Below, one piece after another: positions 44,241 to 52,262 of a stretch of DNA of 64,000 nucleotides. The stretch lies in the NCBI RefSeq assembly GCF_050627025.1, contig NZ_CP192472.1; one strand, 5' to 3'. This DNA is from Variovorax paradoxus_P. Its GTDB lineage: Bacteria > Pseudomonadota > Gammaproteobacteria > Burkholderiales > Burkholderiaceae_C. The position numbers and the translations under genes were made by a program. Below the pieces are notes generated by a model. The model did not search any database and was not told the origin of the DNA. It saw nothing but the letters and a program-made list of their open reading frames with translations. The stretch's first letter is position 1; each line of letters starts with the position of its first letter.

Positions 44241-45752
44241 TCATTGGGTATTGCCGGCCGGTGCAGCCGGTGCCGGGGTGGCGCTTTCGAGGCTGCCGTT
44301 CAGGTACACCTCGGCGCGGCTCGGAACGACGTGGTTGTCGGTCGGAACGCGGGGCACCTCGGCCAGCGGCCGGACCAGGCGCGGCGTAATCACGAACATC
44401 AGTTCAGTCTGGTCATTCTGGAACTCGGTGCTGCGGAACAGCGCGCCCATCACCGGCACTTCGCCCAGTCCGGGATAGCGCTTGATCGACTCGGTGACAT
44501 TGCTCTTGATGAGCCCCGCAATGACGAAGCTCTGGCCGTCGTTGAGCTGCACGGTGGTGTCGGCGCGCCGCACCGTCAGCGAGGGCAGCACGGCGGTGAC
44601 GCCGGTGACGGTGGTAAAGGGCGAGCCGGTCTGCGAGAGGTCCGACACTTCGGAAACCATCTTGAGATTGACGCGGCCGCCGTTGAGCACGGTGGGGGTG
44701 AACTTGACCCCGATGCCGAATTCTTTTTCTTCGAGCGTGATGTTCGTTCCGCCGCCGCCGGCGGCACTCTGCGCAACCGGAATGAAGATTTTTCCGCCCG
44801 ACAGGAAGCTCGCCTGCTGGCCGCTGATGGCCATGATGTTGGGCTCAGCCAGGATGCGCACCAGGCCGTCGTCCTTCTGGCCGTCGATGCCGATCGACGT
44901 GCGACCGATCCTCAGTGCCTCGATCAAGCCCCCGCCTCCGCTCAGGAAGCTGGAAATCAACGAGTAGCTGTCGCGCCCGCCGCCGCCCGAGCGGCTCAAG
45001 CCGACACGTGCACCCAGCCGGTCGAGCAGCGTCTTGCTGATTTCGGCAATCTTCACTTCGAGCATGACCTGTTGCGGCGCCGTAACCCGCAGCAGGTTCA
45101 CGACCTTCTTGCCGTCGGCGCCGTAGGCCATGGCCAGGCTCATCACGTCGTCGAGCTTGAGCGCATCGCTGATCTCGCCGGTGAGCACGATCGATTTTTC
45201 TGCACTGCGCACGCGGATGCGGCTCTCTTCAGGCATCAACTCGGCCAGCTTCGACTGAAGTGCGCCCGGGTCGATGGTGACGATGACGTCCTTGATGTAG
45301 CAGGTGCCGTCGGCGCTTTGCAGCACCACGTTCATCGAGCCGGCCTGCCGTCCGCGAAAGAAAAGATCGTTGGGGCTCAGCAGCATCACGTCGACATCGG
45401 CCACCCCGTCGCCTGCATTTGCGGCAGTGGGCGCCGCCGGTGCCGGTTGCCCTGCCGAAGCCGCAGCGGCCGCGGCCGGCGCGCGGTTCGGCGGCTGCCC
45501 GCTGACCACGATGCGCGCCACCCGGGCCTTGAGGGGAATGACGACCGACTTGCCCAGCACCGCGTAGGTGGGCTGGTCATCGGGAATGATGGCCGTGCAG
45601 CGGCGCGTGGCAGGTGCGCCGGCTGGCGCGGTCGCCGATTGCGCCGCAGCAGGTGCCGGAGCCGGGGCTGCGAGCTCCGCAGCGATCCCGGGCATCGCCA
45701 GGGCTGTGAGCGCCGCCAGCAGCCAGGCGGGTGAAGAAGAGAGATATTGCAC
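44241..45752 (-). CDS. cpaC: Tad pilus outer-membrane secretin RcpA/CpaC
   Basis: A 503-residue secretin with a signal peptide (about residues 1-25). The N-terminal BON/N0-like domains cover about 50-240. The secretin core follows with FLSGGKIFIPVAQ and ending near VPVMGALFRSTEFQNDQTELMFVITPRLVRPL, the classical secretin C-terminal motif. It forms the outer-membrane pore for the Flp pilus. An Ala/Pro-rich tail follows. It starts 24 bases after the cpaB gene. Confidence 0.92.
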   Translation of the reverse strand: MQYLSSSPAWLLAALTALAMPGIAAELAAPAPAPAAAQSATAPAGAPATRRCTAIIPDDQPTYAVLGKSVVIPLKARVARIVVSGQPPNRAPAAAAAASAGQPAPAAPTAANAGDGVADVDVMLLSPNDLFFRGRQAGSMNVVLQSADGTCYIKDVIVTIDPGALQSKLAELMPEESRIRVRSAEKSIVLTGEISDALKLDDVMSLAMAYGADGKKVVNLLRVTAPQQVMLEVKIAEISKTLLDRLGARVGLSRSGGGGRDSYSLISSFLSGGGGLIEALRIGRTSIGIDGQKDDGLVRILAEPNIMAISGQQASFLSGGKIFIPVAQSAAGGGGTNITLEEKEFGIGVKFTPTVLNGGRVNLKMVSEVSDLSQTGSPFTTVTGVTAVLPSLTVRRADTTVQLNDGQSFVIAGLIKSNVTESIKRYPGLGEVPVMGALFRSTEFQNDQTELMFVITPRLVRPLAEVPRVPTDNHVVPSRAEVYLNGSLESATPAPAAPAGNTQ

Positions 45753-45776
45753 TTGTGGTTCCTCCGGACAGGGTGA

Positions 45777-46619
45777 TCAGAAGCAGTTGAGCGAGCGGGC
45801 TGCGTGCTGGATCACTTCCACGCACTCCGATTGCCGCAGCGCCACCGGGGCGGTACGCGCCACCCGCACCGGGGCCGGCTGCGCTGCCACCGTGGTGGCA
45901 ATCGGCAAGATTTCTTTCTCGCCGAACAGCTGGCCCTTGGTGATGCCAGCGGTGGCTACCGTGGTCTTGTCCATCTGGTTGCGCAGCACCAGCGAGAGGG
46001 TTCCCACGCTGCGGGCCAGGTCGAGCTTTTCGGAATCTTCGAGCGAGAGCTCCAGCGTGACGGCGCTGACCACCTTGGGCTTGGTGTCGTCGCGGTTGGC
46101 CTCTTGCGCCACGGCCAGCACCAGCACTTTTTCGAGCACTGTCTTGCTGATCTGGCGGCCCTCTTCGCCGCGGTTCTTGTCCTGCTGTGCGTTGACCATC
46201 ACGTCGACGTAATTGCCCGGCAGCGCAAAGCCCGCCACGCCGACCACGTCGTTGACCCGCACGGTCATGGCGCGCTTGCCGCTTGCAATGACCGCCGAGA
46301 GCCCGCCCTGGGTGCCAACGGGCGCAAGCTTGCCCTCCAGGATGGCCTCGCCGCGCAACACGCCGACCTTGACCACGCGGTCTTCGAGCGACTTGGCATC
46401 CGTGAACGAACCTGGCGGCAGCGAGCCGCTCGGCCAGTCGACCAGCGAGAGCATCTGCGGGTTGACCCGGCTGCCCAGCTCGATGTCGACTGCGGCGACC
46501 ACCACTTTGTTGGAAGCGATTCCGCCCTGCCGGGAAACCCAGCCCGCTGCGTAGACCGCGGCCGCAAGGCCGGTCAGGAGGGCCAGCAGAAGCAGCCCGA
46601 GCGCCTTGATGTTTTTCAT
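45777..46619 (-). CDS. cpaB: Tad pilus assembly protein RcpC/CpaB
   Basis: A 280-residue protein with one N-terminal helix (about residues 5-26) and a SAF domain (VVVAAVDIELGSRVNPQMLSL, then LPGNYVDVMVNAQ). CpaB-type proteins sit in the periplasm with the secretin. The C terminus ends with Cys at position 279 (LNCF). It lies between prepilin peptidase and secretin genes, all on the minus strand. Confidence 0.9.
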   Translation of the reverse strand: MKNIKALGLLLLALLTGLAAAVYAAGWVSRQGGIASNKVVVAAVDIELGSRVNPQMLSLVDWPSGSLPPGSFTDAKSLEDRVVKVGVLRGEAILEGKLAPVGTQGGLSAVIASGKRAMTVRVNDVVGVAGFALPGNYVDVMVNAQQDKNRGEEGRQISKTVLEKVLVLAVAQEANRDDTKPKVVSAVTLELSLEDSEKLDLARSVGTLSLVLRNQMDKTTVATAGITKGQLFGEKEILPIATTVAAQPAPVRVARTAPVALRQSECVEVIQHAARSLNCF

Positions 46620-46661
46620 GCGAATCTCCGCCGTGGATGGATGGATGAAGGATGGGACGGG

Positions 46662-47246
46662 CTAGACAAAGCCCAACTGATGCGCCAGGACCTGTGCAAT
46701 CGTCCCCACGCAAATGCAGATGCCGTAAGGCAGCTTTCCGATGGATTGCCGCGCGTCGATCGTTCCGTCCGGCCGGATGCCGGCAAGGCCCGAGACGAGG
46801 ATTCCCTCCGCGGCCCCCTTGACGTTGGCCAGCATGTGGCCGAGCCGGCGCCGGTGAATGGCCACCGCCACGGCCGCAAAGCCGCCGGCAATGCAGGTGA
46901 ACAGGATGGCCTGCAGCGTCTGGTAGGGTCCGAGAAAGGCGCCGACCATCGCCATCAGCTTGACGTCGCCCGCGCCCATGATCCTCAGCACGTAGAACGG
47001 CAGCATGATCGCGAAGCCGGTGCCCAGCCCGCCCAGGGCGTTCATTGCCCCGGCCATCGGCGTACGCGCTGAGAAGGTTCCGTAGATGAGCGCGAACACC
47101 ATGCCGCCGAACGTGAGCCAATTGGGAATGCGATAGAAGCGCACGTCGCTGACCGCGGCCATTACGAGCAGAACGAAGAGCCCGCCCATGCGGAAGTCCG
47201 ATGCAAGCAACATCAGAAGATCGAGAAAGGCTTCGAATTCCGTCAT
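46662..47246 (-). CDS. tadV: Tad prepilin peptidase TadV/CpaA
   Basis: A 194-residue A24 aspartic membrane protease. Two catalytic Asp are visible: Asp34 (AVSDVRFYRIPN) and Asp94 in the GAGDVKLM motif. About six hydrophobic helices. It lacks the N-methylase domain of PilD, as expected for TadV. It cuts the Flp prepilins and the TadE/F/G proteins at the inner membrane. It follows a short Flp-like gene 36 bases upstream. Confidence 0.92.
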   Translation of the reverse strand: MTEFEAFLDLLMLLASDFRMGGLFVLLVMAAVSDVRFYRIPNWLTFGGMVFALIYGTFSARTPMAGAMNALGGLGTGFAIMLPFYVLRIMGAGDVKLMAMVGAFLGPYQTLQAILFTCIAGGFAAVAVAIHRRRLGHMLANVKGAAEGILVSGLAGIRPDGTIDARQSIGKLPYGICICVGTIAQVLAHQLGFV

Positions 47247-47282
47247 GGGTCTGTGCTCCGTATGAAGAGGGTCTGTGGCACT

Positions 47283-47429
47283 TCAGGCGCTGCGCTGCAC
47301 CGCAAGCAGCAGGAGAAGACACACCACCACCACCAGCGCACCAATCAGCGCAAACTCCATGAACGACTTGCCTGTGTCTTCCCGCAGCAGGTTCGTGAAG
47401 CTTCTCGGCAGCGTTTCGAGCGGTTCCAT
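47283..47429 (-). CDS. Short Flp-like prepilin upstream of tadV
   Basis: A 48-residue product: leader MEPLETLPRSFTNLLREDTG, then KSFMEFALIGALVVVVCLLLLLAVQ. The Gly-K-S-F-M-E-F context and Glu at +5 match prepilins, but Phe replaces the conserved Flp Tyr, and the protein stops right after the helix, lacking the C-terminal Cys pair. In canonical tad loci flp lies just before tadV, so this may be the ancestral position with a reduced or specialised copy. The start is ATG 47429; a longer in-frame start exists. Confidence 0.68.
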   Translation of the reverse strand: MEPLETLPRSFTNLLREDTGKSFMEFALIGALVVVVCLLLLLAVQRSA

Positions 47430-47635
47430 GCGTGTCCCCAGTGAGGTAGCCAACCGGCGCAGCCTGTGGGCCGGAGCGGACCAGCAGCGTTTTGCCGTGG
47501 AGTCACTGTAGAAATTGCGCCGCCTGCGCACATGAGCGATGCGCACCTTCTGGAGGGAGACAATCGCCCCGCTCCCGCCGACCGCACCCATGACAAAGCG
47601 CCTGCCCTCGGCAGCGCGTGCCTTTGCGGCGGCGC

Positions 47636-47670
47636 AAAGCAAAACGCCCTGGCATTGCGCCAGGGCGTTT
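47636..47670 (-). terminator. Intrinsic terminator of the SDR gene
   Basis: AAACGCCCTGGC and GCCAGGGCGTTT pair perfectly over 12 bp with a five-base loop (ATTGC). On the minus strand the hairpin is followed by TTTTGC. It lies 27 bases beyond the SDR stop and insulates the tad locus from it. Confidence 0.88.
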
Positions 47671-47697
47671 GTTCATTCTTGGATCAGGTGCCGCGCT

Positions 47698-48408
47698 TCA
47701 GGTATCGAGCGCGAGATGCTGCCCATGCAACGCAGCAGCGGCGGGCGATGCAAGAAAGGCGATGGTTTGCGCAGCGACTGAAGTCGACACCCATTCCGCC
47801 GGGTTCGCATCAGGCATGGCCTGGCGGTTGGCCGGCGTGTCGAGCACGCTGGGGGCAACGCTGTTCACGCACACGCCATGCGGCGCGGCCTCGGCCGCCA
47901 TGGCTTCCACCAGACGCTGCAGCGCGCTCTTCGACGCGATGTACGCGGCCATGGCGGGCAGGCCGCGCGCCGCCACCTTGGCGGTTACGGCAACGATGCG
48001 CCCCGCGCCGCGCTCGATCATCGAAGGCAACACCGCCTGCGTGACCGCAACGAAGGACCACGCGTTGAGGTTCATCATGCGGTCCCAGCTTGCACGTGAG
48101 AGCGCATGGGTTGCCTCGCCCATCTCGAAGCCCCCGGCAATGTGGACCAGCGCGTCGATACGGCCAAAAGCCTTGAGTGCCTGGGTGGCCAGGTCGGACA
48201 TGTCGGATGGCGAAGTCACGTCGCCTTCGAGCAGCAAGTGCTGCGAATTGTCCAAGCCTGGGAAGACCTCGGCCAGACGGTCGGCGCGGTGATCGATCAG
48301 CGCAAGGCGGGCGCCCTGCTCGATAAAGTGCTGGGCCACCGCCCGGCCCAGCGCACCTGCGGCGCCGGTGATCACGACATGGCGCATGTCGGTGATGGTG
48401 TCGATCAT
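47698..48408 (-). CDS. Short-chain dehydrogenase/reductase
   Basis: A 236-residue classical SDR. The cofactor loop GAAGALG is at about residues 15-21, and the catalytic YIASK motif (Tyr and Lys) near residue 150 with Ser before it. AAGGAGATTTCC precedes ATG 48408. An Asp in LALIDHR after the second strand suggests NAD rather than NADP. The gene stands alone between the tad locus and tRNA-Lys; the substrate cannot be read. Confidence 0.85.
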   Translation of the reverse strand: MIDTITDMRHVVITGAAGALGRAVAQHFIEQGARLALIDHRADRLAEVFPGLDNSQHLLLEGDVTSPSDMSDLATQALKAFGRIDALVHIAGGFEMGEATHALSRASWDRMMNLNAWSFVAVTQAVLPSMIERGAGRIVAVTAKVAARGLPAMAAYIASKSALQRLVEAMAAEAAPHGVCVNSVAPSVLDTPANRQAMPDANPAEWVSTSVAAQTIAFLASPAAAALHGQHLALDT

Positions 48409-48477
48409 GGAAATCTCCTTGGTTGAGGGCAGGCCCGTCGATGATGACGAATCGTACCGCTGCCCCGTACAAAATCG

Positions 48478-48505
48478 TTGAGCACCAGAATTTTTACGCT
48501 ATACT
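48478..48505 (+). promoter_or_regulatory. Sigma-70 type promoter of tRNA-Lys
   Basis: TTGAGC (-35, 48478-48483) and TATACT (-10, 48500-48505) are separated by 16 bases. Transcription would start near 48512, about 33 bases before the tRNA. Confidence 0.7.
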
Positions 48506-48544
48506 TGCGGTCTTGCCTAAAAACGCACAACGTTTTGAGCGCAA

Positions 48545-48620
48545 GGGCTCTTAGCTCAGTTGGTAGAGCAGCGGACTCTTAATCCGTAGGTCGAGTGTTC
48601 GAGTCACTCAGGGCCCACCA
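48545..48620 (+). tRNA. tRNA-Lys (anticodon CTT)
   Basis: A 76-base cloverleaf with encoded CCA. The acceptor is GGGCTCT/AGGGCCC (one U-G pair), the D-arm GCTC-AGTTGGTA-GAGC, and the anticodon CTT at 48578-48580 in the loop of the GACTCTTAATC segment, followed by T-arm GAGTG-TTCGAGT-CACTC. It reads AAG codons, the preferred lysine codon here. Confidence 0.97.
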
Positions 48621-48627
48621 CCAACAC

Positions 48628-48660
48628 CAAAAATAGCGCGGTTCCCGCGCTATTTTTTTT
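48628..48660 (+). terminator. Intrinsic terminator of tRNA-Lys
   Basis: AAATAGCGCGG and CCGCGCTATTT pair perfectly over 11 bp around loop TTC; the T run continues to 48660. It begins right after the tRNA. Confidence 0.93.
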
Positions 48661-48702
48661 GTGAGTACCGTGCCGCAATTGCGACGCGTAGTTCGCAAAT
48701 AG

Positions 48703-48735
48703 AAAAACCTCCCGCCGCAAAGCAGGGAGGTTTTT
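48703..48735. terminator. Bidirectional terminator between tRNA-Lys and chemoreceptor gene
   Basis: AAAAACCTCCC and GGGAGGTTTTT pair perfectly with an 11-base loop (GCCGCAAAGCA). T runs occur on both strands. It probably serves the minus-strand chemoreceptor gene ending at 48834 and backs up the tRNA terminator. Confidence 0.88.
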
Positions 48736-48833
48736 TTTATTTCTGTCCACAAGCTGGGTCCGTCGGATTTCGTCGGCCCCTCATCGTGCGCATAGCCATC
48801 TGCTCGCGCAGGGCCATGGCAACGACGACCCGC

Positions 48834-50363
48834 TCACACCTTGAACACGCGCACCGCCTGAACAAGGCTGTCGGCTTGCTCCTGCAGCGAGCCCGCCGCA
48901 GCCGCGGCCTCCTCCACCAGCGCGGCGTTCTGCTGCGTGGCCTGATCCATCTGGGAGATGGCTTGGTTGACCTGCTCGATGCCCGAGGTCTGTTCCTGGC
49001 TCGCGGCCATGATCTCGCCCATGATGTCCGTCACCCGGCGCACGCTGGCCACGATCTCTTGCATCGTCTTGCCAGCCTCGGCCACCTGGTCGCTGCCCGT
49101 ACCCACCTTGTCGACCGAGTCATCGATCAGCGTCTTGATTTCCTTGGCCGCGCCGGCCGAACGCTGCGCCAGGTTGCGCACCTCGGAAGCCACCACCGCA
49201 AAGCCGCGCCCCTGCTCACCGGCGCGCGCCGCTTCAACGGCCGCGTTCAGCGCAAGGATATTGGTCTGGAAAGCAATGCCGTCGATCACGCCGATGATGT
49301 CGACGATCTTCTTGGACGACGCATTGATCGAGCCCATGGTGTCGACCACCTGCCCGACCACGTCGCCGCCGCGCACCGCAACCTCGGACGCCGTAACAGC
49401 CAGTTGGTTGGCCTGGCGCGCGTTGTCGGCGTTCTGCTTCACGGTGGAGGTGAGTTCTTCCATCGATGCGGCGGTCTGCTGCAGCGAGCTGGCCTGCTCT
49501 TCGGTGCGCGAGGACAGGTCGAGGTTGCCCGACGCGATCTGGCCGCTGGCTGTGGCAATGGTGTCGGTGGAACCGCGAATCTCGGTCACCGTGCCGGCCA
49601 GGCTACGCTGCATCTGGTGCATTGCATGCAGCAGGCTGCCCGTGTCGCCGGGGCGCAGCCGCACTTCGATGCCCAGGTCGCCTGCGCCAATCTGGCGCAC
49701 CACTTCGGAGGCGTAGCTGGGCTCGCCGCCGAGCTGGCGGTAAAGGTTTCGCGCCATGCCCCAGGCCATGCTTCCCACAACGACCATGAGCACACCGCCA
49801 ATTGCCAGCAGGATGGCCGTGTTGCGCCAGAAGACGGTATCGATGTCATCGATGTAGTCGCCAAAGCCCACGATCCAGTCCCAAGGCTCGAACTTGATGA
49901 TGGCGTAGAGCTTTTGCACTTCTTCCTTGGCTCCGGGGCGGGTGCCGTAGGCCGTGAGCGTGGCAACCTTTTGCCCCGCAAGCGCCGCGCGATAGCGCTC
50001 CCCGGCTTCCTTGCCACCCTTGGCGTCCACAATGCCCACACGCTTGGGGTTGGGGTGCACATAGTTCACGTCATTGGTGTAGCCGCGAACGAAAAAATAG
50101 AGCTCGTCCTTGCGCAGGCTGCCAATGAGCTTCTTCGCCTCTTTCTGTGCCTCGTCGCGCGTGAGTTCGCCCGACTTTTCCTGCTCGTACAAGCGCTCCA
50201 GCGAGGCATTTGCCAGCACCACGAGCGTGGAGAGCTGCGAGGTGCGCTCCTTCATCATCGAGTGGCGCAATGTCGACAGCGAAACGGAGGCCAGCACAAC
50301 CATGCCAAGCAGCGCCGCAGCGCACAAAAGGAGAATTCGGGTTCGGAGCTTCATGGAGCGCAT
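48834..50363 (-). CDS. Methyl-accepting chemotaxis protein with periplasmic cache-type sensor
   Basis: A 509-residue chemoreceptor. Helix 1 is at about residues 9-29, the periplasmic domain at about 30-185 resembles a single cache domain (FVRGYTNDVNYVHPNPKRVG, and IKFEPWDWIVGFGDYIDDID), and helix 2 at about 188-210. A HAMP region follows, then the cytoplasmic signalling hairpin with tip EVRNLAQRSAGAAKEIKTLI. Methylation helices flank it. Single cache domains in such receptors often bind small acids, but no ligand is assignable. A second start ATG lies three codons downstream. There is no chemotaxis operon here. Confidence 0.9.
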   Translation of the reverse strand: MRSMKLRTRILLLCAAALLGMVVLASVSLSTLRHSMMKERTSQLSTLVVLANASLERLYEQEKSGELTRDEAQKEAKKLIGSLRKDELYFFVRGYTNDVNYVHPNPKRVGIVDAKGGKEAGERYRAALAGQKVATLTAYGTRPGAKEEVQKLYAIIKFEPWDWIVGFGDYIDDIDTVFWRNTAILLAIGGVLMVVVGSMAWGMARNLYRQLGGEPSYASEVVRQIGAGDLGIEVRLRPGDTGSLLHAMHQMQRSLAGTVTEIRGSTDTIATASGQIASGNLDLSSRTEEQASSLQQTAASMEELTSTVKQNADNARQANQLAVTASEVAVRGGDVVGQVVDTMGSINASSKKIVDIIGVIDGIAFQTNILALNAAVEAARAGEQGRGFAVVASEVRNLAQRSAGAAKEIKTLIDDSVDKVGTGSDQVAEAGKTMQEIVASVRRVTDIMGEIMAASQEQTSGIEQVNQAISQMDQATQQNAALVEEAAAAAGSLQEQADSLVQAVRVFKV

Positions 50364-50451
50364 CGGACAACAGGAGATGAATACACCTGCTTATCGGCAG
50401 CGGCGCCGAAAACTTTAGTTTTCGATGCGTACTTCTCGGGGAGCCGCTATA

Positions 50452-50470
50452 AATGTGAGAAAGTCACATT
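50452..50470. promoter_or_regulatory. Inverted repeat AATGTGA-N5-TCACATT, operator or hairpin
   Basis: Arms of 7 bp (8 bp if AAATGTGA/TCACATTT is used) flank GAAAG and are followed by six T. A TATAAA box lies at 50449-50454. It sits 73 bases before the small gene at 50543 and 89 bases before the divergent chemoreceptor. It may be a repressor site or a weak terminator. Spacing of five is one less than the CRP consensus. Confidence 0.4.
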
Positions 50471-50542
50471 TTTTACGATGGGCCGCGACATGGATGAGCG
50501 CTCCAAGGCGGATGCTGAAGGCTTTCATCGGAGGCCAAGGCA

Positions 50543-50821
50543 ATGCTCAATCAAGTCATTCACAACGCGACCATCACATTGCAATTGCCGCTCGACATGA
50601 GCGCCAGCGCCGAGATTGCGGCGCTTCGATCTGCCGGGATTCCAGTGGACGAACTGGGCAATGCGACGTGCGGATACCTCTTCGTGCGGACCACGGGCCG
50701 CGGCGACCACTTGGTAAACACCTTTCGATGGTTCGCGACCAGCATCGGCAGAACGCCTGTCGGCCCCGCTCAGAATGCGCAGGCGGCGGTTTCTACGAGC
50801 GCCAGCGCATCGGCGTGGTGA
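50543..50821 (+). CDS. Hypothetical protein, 92 residues
   Basis: The start ATG 50543 has a strong GGAGGCCAAGG site. The protein has no membrane helix or motif I recognise. Residues 1-70 look like a small soluble domain (ITLQLPLDMSASAEIAALRSAGIPVDEL); the end is Ala/Ser rich. It lies 29 bases from the convergent gene at 50851-51249. Function is unknown. Confidence 0.6.
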   Translation: MLNQVIHNATITLQLPLDMSASAEIAALRSAGIPVDELGNATCGYLFVRTTGRGDHLVNTFRWFATSIGRTPVGPAQNAQAAVSTSASASAW

Positions 50822-50850
50822 CAGGGGCACTGCGGATTTCTTCAAATCGA

Positions 50851-51249
50851 TCAGCTCACCATCCACCCTTCGACAAAGCGCAACAACATTTCGCGCTTCT
50901 CACCAACCTCTGCAAGCAGATACTGCCTCGCATGTCCTTGGGCCAGTTCGCTCGCCAGGAACCACTGTTCCCGTGTTTCATCGCCTGTCGGAGGCGGCTT
51001 GCCCCAGATGGCACTTTCGCCCAGAAAAGCCTCCGTAACGGGCAAGCGCCCATCCGTTCTCCCCAGCTCTGATAGCGGGTTTGGCGGGCCGCCAAGCTCG
51101 ATGCGGACGTGAACGACGTCGCCCTCTACCGCGATGGTGGCGCCAAGGCCACCCGCCTGGAGCACACGCCACAGTTGTTCGGCGGAGGCGTGGCGGATCC
51201 AGCTGTCCAACGCCCGCCTCAGGCTCTTGGTGATGATTTCTTTGTCCAT
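50851..51249 (-). CDS. Hypothetical soluble protein, about 132 residues
   Basis: From ATG 51249 the product is MDKEIITKSLRRALDSWIRHASAEQLWRVL..., with no signal peptide or membrane segment. It contains a β-rich middle (AVEGDVVHVRIELGG) and ends GWMVS. No family is recognised. The start is uncertain: an in-frame ATG at 51291 would add 14 residues, and no clear ribosome site is seen for either. A CACTTT-TAT-AAAGTG dyad lies just upstream. Confidence 0.55.
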   Translation of the reverse strand: MDKEIITKSLRRALDSWIRHASAEQLWRVLQAGGLGATIAVEGDVVHVRIELGGPPNPLSELGRTDGRLPVTEAFLGESAIWGKPPPTGDETREQWFLASELAQGHARQYLLAEVGEKREMLLRFVEGWMVS

Positions 51250-51263
51250 ACGGCAATATTTCA

Positions 51264-51278
51264 CACTTTTATAAAGTG
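51264..51278. promoter_or_regulatory. Dyad CACTTT-TAT-AAAGTG upstream of the hypothetical gene
   Basis: A 15-bp inverted repeat with flanking TCACA and GTGA, 15 bases upstream of ATG 51249. The TATAAA within it could be the -10 box of the minus-strand promoter, with a regulator binding over it. Confidence 0.4.
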
Positions 51279-51292
51279 ATTTCACTAGCATC

Positions 51293-51319
51293 CGGCCCTG
51301 TCCCGCACGGACAGGGCCG
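51293..51319. other. Perfect 11-bp-arm hairpin of unknown role
   Basis: CGGCCCTGTCC and GGACAGGGCCG flank CGCAC. Neither side has a T run, so it is not a typical intrinsic terminator. It lies in the 280-base stretch between the hypothetical gene and the small membrane ORF; nothing else is evident there. Confidence 0.5.
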
Positions 51320-51529
51320 TTGGCGTGGCATCTTGCGGTTTGCTGTCATGCATCGCAAGAAAAACAAGAACTCCGACGACAGGGGCCCATAAGCTCGAAG
51401 CTCAAGCTCGTTGCACCCGCCTCGGCGGGTATTTTTTTGTCCTGCTCTTCCTGTCGACACGGCGGATGAAGGTCAACTGGATAAGTCCGGAGGACCAACA
51501 ACCTCGCCGGCTACGCTATATTTCCGGCC

Positions 51530-51709
51530 ATGGAAAAGGCGTCAGACTTAGGCAAACCCACTGTTCCCATCGACCTGATCGGCCCGGAGCATTGGGCACG
51601 TTCGAGACGCCGCAGCGGCCGCGCTACCAAGGTGCTCTGCCTGATCGTAGGCGGCCTCGCAACCGCCGGAATCATCGCCTACGGCGTCTTCGGAGGCTTC
51701 AGCCGCTGA
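51530..51709 (+). CDS. Possible small membrane protein, 59 residues
   Basis: ATG 51530 to TGA 51709. The first 33 residues are hydrophilic with a basic patch (HWARSRRRSGRATK), then one helix KVLCLIVGGLATAGIIAYGVF at about residues 34-54 and a short FGGFSR tail. Basic residues before the helix predict N-in, C-out topology. No strong ribosome site is seen. No family recognised. Confidence 0.45.
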   Translation: MEKASDLGKPTVPIDLIGPEHWARSRRRSGRATKVLCLIVGGLATAGIIAYGVFGGFSR

Positions 51710-51931
51710 GCCTGCCCATGAGGGGCGGCTCTCGCTGGTCTTTCCATTTCGGTTGTGTCCTCGCGCGACGGACAGCACACAGGTGCTGCCCCGTACGACG
51801 TCGCCGCACAGGAACGGTCCACTTTCCTGCACATCCCGCCAGACCGCGCACGCGGCTTGAAACTGGCGGTGTTGCGAAGGCACACCCGAAATGGCAAAGC
51901 CGAAAAAAACAAGAGAAGTAAAAACGAAAAG

Positions 51932-51958
51932 GGCCCGGAACCTTGCGGTCTCCGGGCC
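51932..51958 (-). terminator. Intrinsic terminator on the minus strand
   Basis: GGCCCGGA and TCCGGGCC pair perfectly with a loop of 11 bases. On the minus strand it is followed by CCTTTTCGTTTT. The only candidate gene ahead of it is the short ORF at 51988-52101, so this supports a real minus-strand transcript there. Confidence 0.7.
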
Positions 51959-51987
51959 TCTGCTGAAGAGAGCTGGGGAAGTGCGCG

Positions 51988-52101
51988 CTACGCGCAACCT
52001 CCGCCCGGAATGTGATTCTTGAACGCGACGGCGACGCGCGCGAGCGATCGGCCCGAAGCGGGTCGAATGCTGGCGATGCGGGATGCGGTGGCGACGGTCA
52101 C
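51988..52101 (-). CDS. Possible short peptide gene (37 residues, or 54 from an upstream ATG)
   Basis: A GTG at 52101 with AGGA seven bases upstream opens a frame of 37 codons ending KNHIPGGGCA with stop at 51988-51990. ATG 52152 would add 17 residues. The peptide is basic with a Gly-Gly-Gly-Cys-Ala end. An intrinsic terminator follows 30 bases after the stop. It is divergent from the HTH gene at 52263. It may instead be an untranslated RNA. No homology is recognised. Confidence 0.35.
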   Translation of the reverse strand: MTVATASRIASIRPASGRSLARVAVAFKNHIPGGGCA

Positions 52102-52190
52102 AGTGGTTCCTGGTTGAAGTTTTTTGCCTGTGCGGCACAGGTGCCGCATCATGAAAACGCTGCGGGCCTAGGCCGCGAATGAGGCGAACT

Positions 52191-52205
52191 GTAAATAGTG
52201 TTTAC
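52191..52205. promoter_or_regulatory. Palindrome GTAAA-N5-TTTAC, candidate operator for the HTH regulator
   Basis: Perfect 5-bp arms separated by TAGTG, in the gap between the short minus-strand ORF and the HTH gene. Such dyads are typical of lambda-repressor-like autoregulators. Binding is inferred. Confidence 0.5.
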
Positions 52206-52262
52206 GGCATCGTCAACAGCCCGGACAATCTTTTCTCGTCTTCTTGTTGTTGCTTTCAAACA

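Noticed and set aside
50455..50468. TGTGA-N5-TCACA as a CRP site
   Set aside because: CRP needs a six-base spacer; only five are present, so I list it as an unassigned dyad.
51269..51460. Minus-strand frame ending in RPCPCGTGPD, resembling a SEC-C zinc motif
   Set aside because: The motif comes from an 11-bp hairpin, and no ribosome site or conserved C-terminal His/Cys completes it.
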